From DATGXB01 sp035298905 (lineage in GTDB: Bacteria > Cyanobacteriota > Cyanobacteriia > Cyanobacteriales > Nostocaceae): DNA of 64,000 bases. Made by a program: the position numbers and the translations under genes. The notes beneath the pieces were generated by a model. That model searched no databases. It saw nothing but the letters and a program-made list of their open reading frames with translations, and was not told the origin of the DNA. Shown one piece after another: positions 63,641 through 64,000 of the stretch (its first letter is position 1; every line of letters starts with the position of its first letter). The stretch covers positions 9,209 through 73,208 of the forward strand of contig DATGXQ010000467.1 in the NCBI GenBank assembly GCA_035298905.1, given 5' to 3'.

Positions 63641-64000
63641 TGAACTGACCGCTCCTGAGATACTACCTCTATTTTAATTAACAGGTTCGCTAAAACTGGC
63701 TTACTGTCGCACCTCTGGCTATTGATAGGCTGACCCAATCTCTATTGTAGGACTGATGCCAATTTACAAACTTGTTTTTGTTTTATTCCTTTCTTTTTAG
63801 AGTATCACATTCAAAAAATAAGGGAACAGGGGATTGGGGATTGGGGCAGAGGGGCAGAGGAGCAGGGGGGCAAAAGAGACGCGGGGACGCTCTGACGCGG
63901 AGAAACAAGACGCGGGGACACGGGGACGCTCTGACGCGGAGAAAAAAGACGCGGGGACACGGGGACGCGGGGAAAGAAAAAGACTCTTATTTCTCCCCTC
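63641..64000. repeat. Intergenic DNA with G-rich short tandem repeats to the window edge
   Basis: No gene is seen. From about 63822 the strand is almost wholly repetitive: GGGGATTGGGGATTGGGG (the classic heptamer type of Nostoc-group genomes), GGCAGAGGAGCAGGG, and three or more copies of a GACGCGGGGACACGGGGACG/CTCTGACGCGGAGAAA block. The array continues beyond the window. Confidence 0.75.

Noticed and set aside
1..64000. tRNA, rRNA or phage integration sites
   Set aside because: I looked for T-loop patterns, rRNA-like stretches and integrase genes and saw none; a covariance-model search would be decisive.

Overview
The window is chromosomal DNA from a filamentous, heterocyst-type cyanobacterium (Nostocales: Nostoc, Anabaena, Calothrix or a close relative). 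The support is: many copies of the HIP1 palindrome GCGATCGC, short tandem heptamer repeats, a Ycf66 gene, a Mo-dependent-nitrogenase C-terminal-type protein, a CHASE2 cyclase, a zinc-ribbon Ser/Thr kinase and an orthocaspase homologue. I found no rRNA, tRNA or CRISPR array.

Layout. 1-5.8 kb: the 3' part of a P2-type cation ATPase, an OLD-like AAA/TOPRIM protein, a DUF488 protein and an exported protein. 5.9-14.1 kb: ychF, then an accessory island. The island has an AAA+ ATPase like those of extracellular contractile injection systems (eCIS), divergent from a DUF4157 effector that ends in a CdiA-type tRNase domain. A zinc-ribbon immunity candidate follows two bases after the effector, then three more small genes, HIP1-rich tandem repeats and a decayed copy of the effector 5' end. 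14.2-18.5 kb: a CHASE2 cyclase, a FecR protein and a VapC-like toxin pair. 18.6-23.3 kb: an operon of a DUF5132-like protein, an HMA-domain P-type ATPase and a divergent MetK. 23.7-28 kb: a PNPOx-like protein, DUF4142, an alpha-L-fucosidase and tRNA-dihydrouridine synthase. 28-33 kb: a two-gene P-loop NTPase/TPR module with decayed tandem copies of its 3' end downstream and a triple direct repeat upstream.

33-46.7 kb is mostly housekeeping and signalling: DUF2059, a PLP decarboxylase, a Ser/Thr kinase, gnd, ycf66, a broken DUF4351 gene, a hybrid response regulator/kinase, aldehyde dehydrogenase, a sulfite-oxidase-like protein, rpmF and a caspase-fold pseudoenzyme. 46.7-57.3 kb is one long minus-strand block. 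It runs from an AGE-like barrel protein through two DJ-1/PfpI proteins, a ThDP enzyme, three SnoaL/NTF2-fold proteins and a VOC protein to a GH13 enzyme. I read it as a candidate small-molecule or reactive-carbonyl pathway. 58-64 kb: the nitrogenase-C-terminal-type protein, an HD phosphohydrolase of the PgpH type, a degenerate ADP-ribosylglycohydrolase, aroQ and a 45-residue protein.

The best candidates for undescribed biology are the eCIS effector island with its relic, the NTPase/TPR module with its graveyard of copies, the P-ATPase/variant-MetK operon, and the AGE/DJ-1/ThDP cluster. Two MITE-like families, one of about 105 bp and one of exactly 55 bp, recur in the intergenic DNA. All functions are inferred from motifs read by eye; no database search was run.
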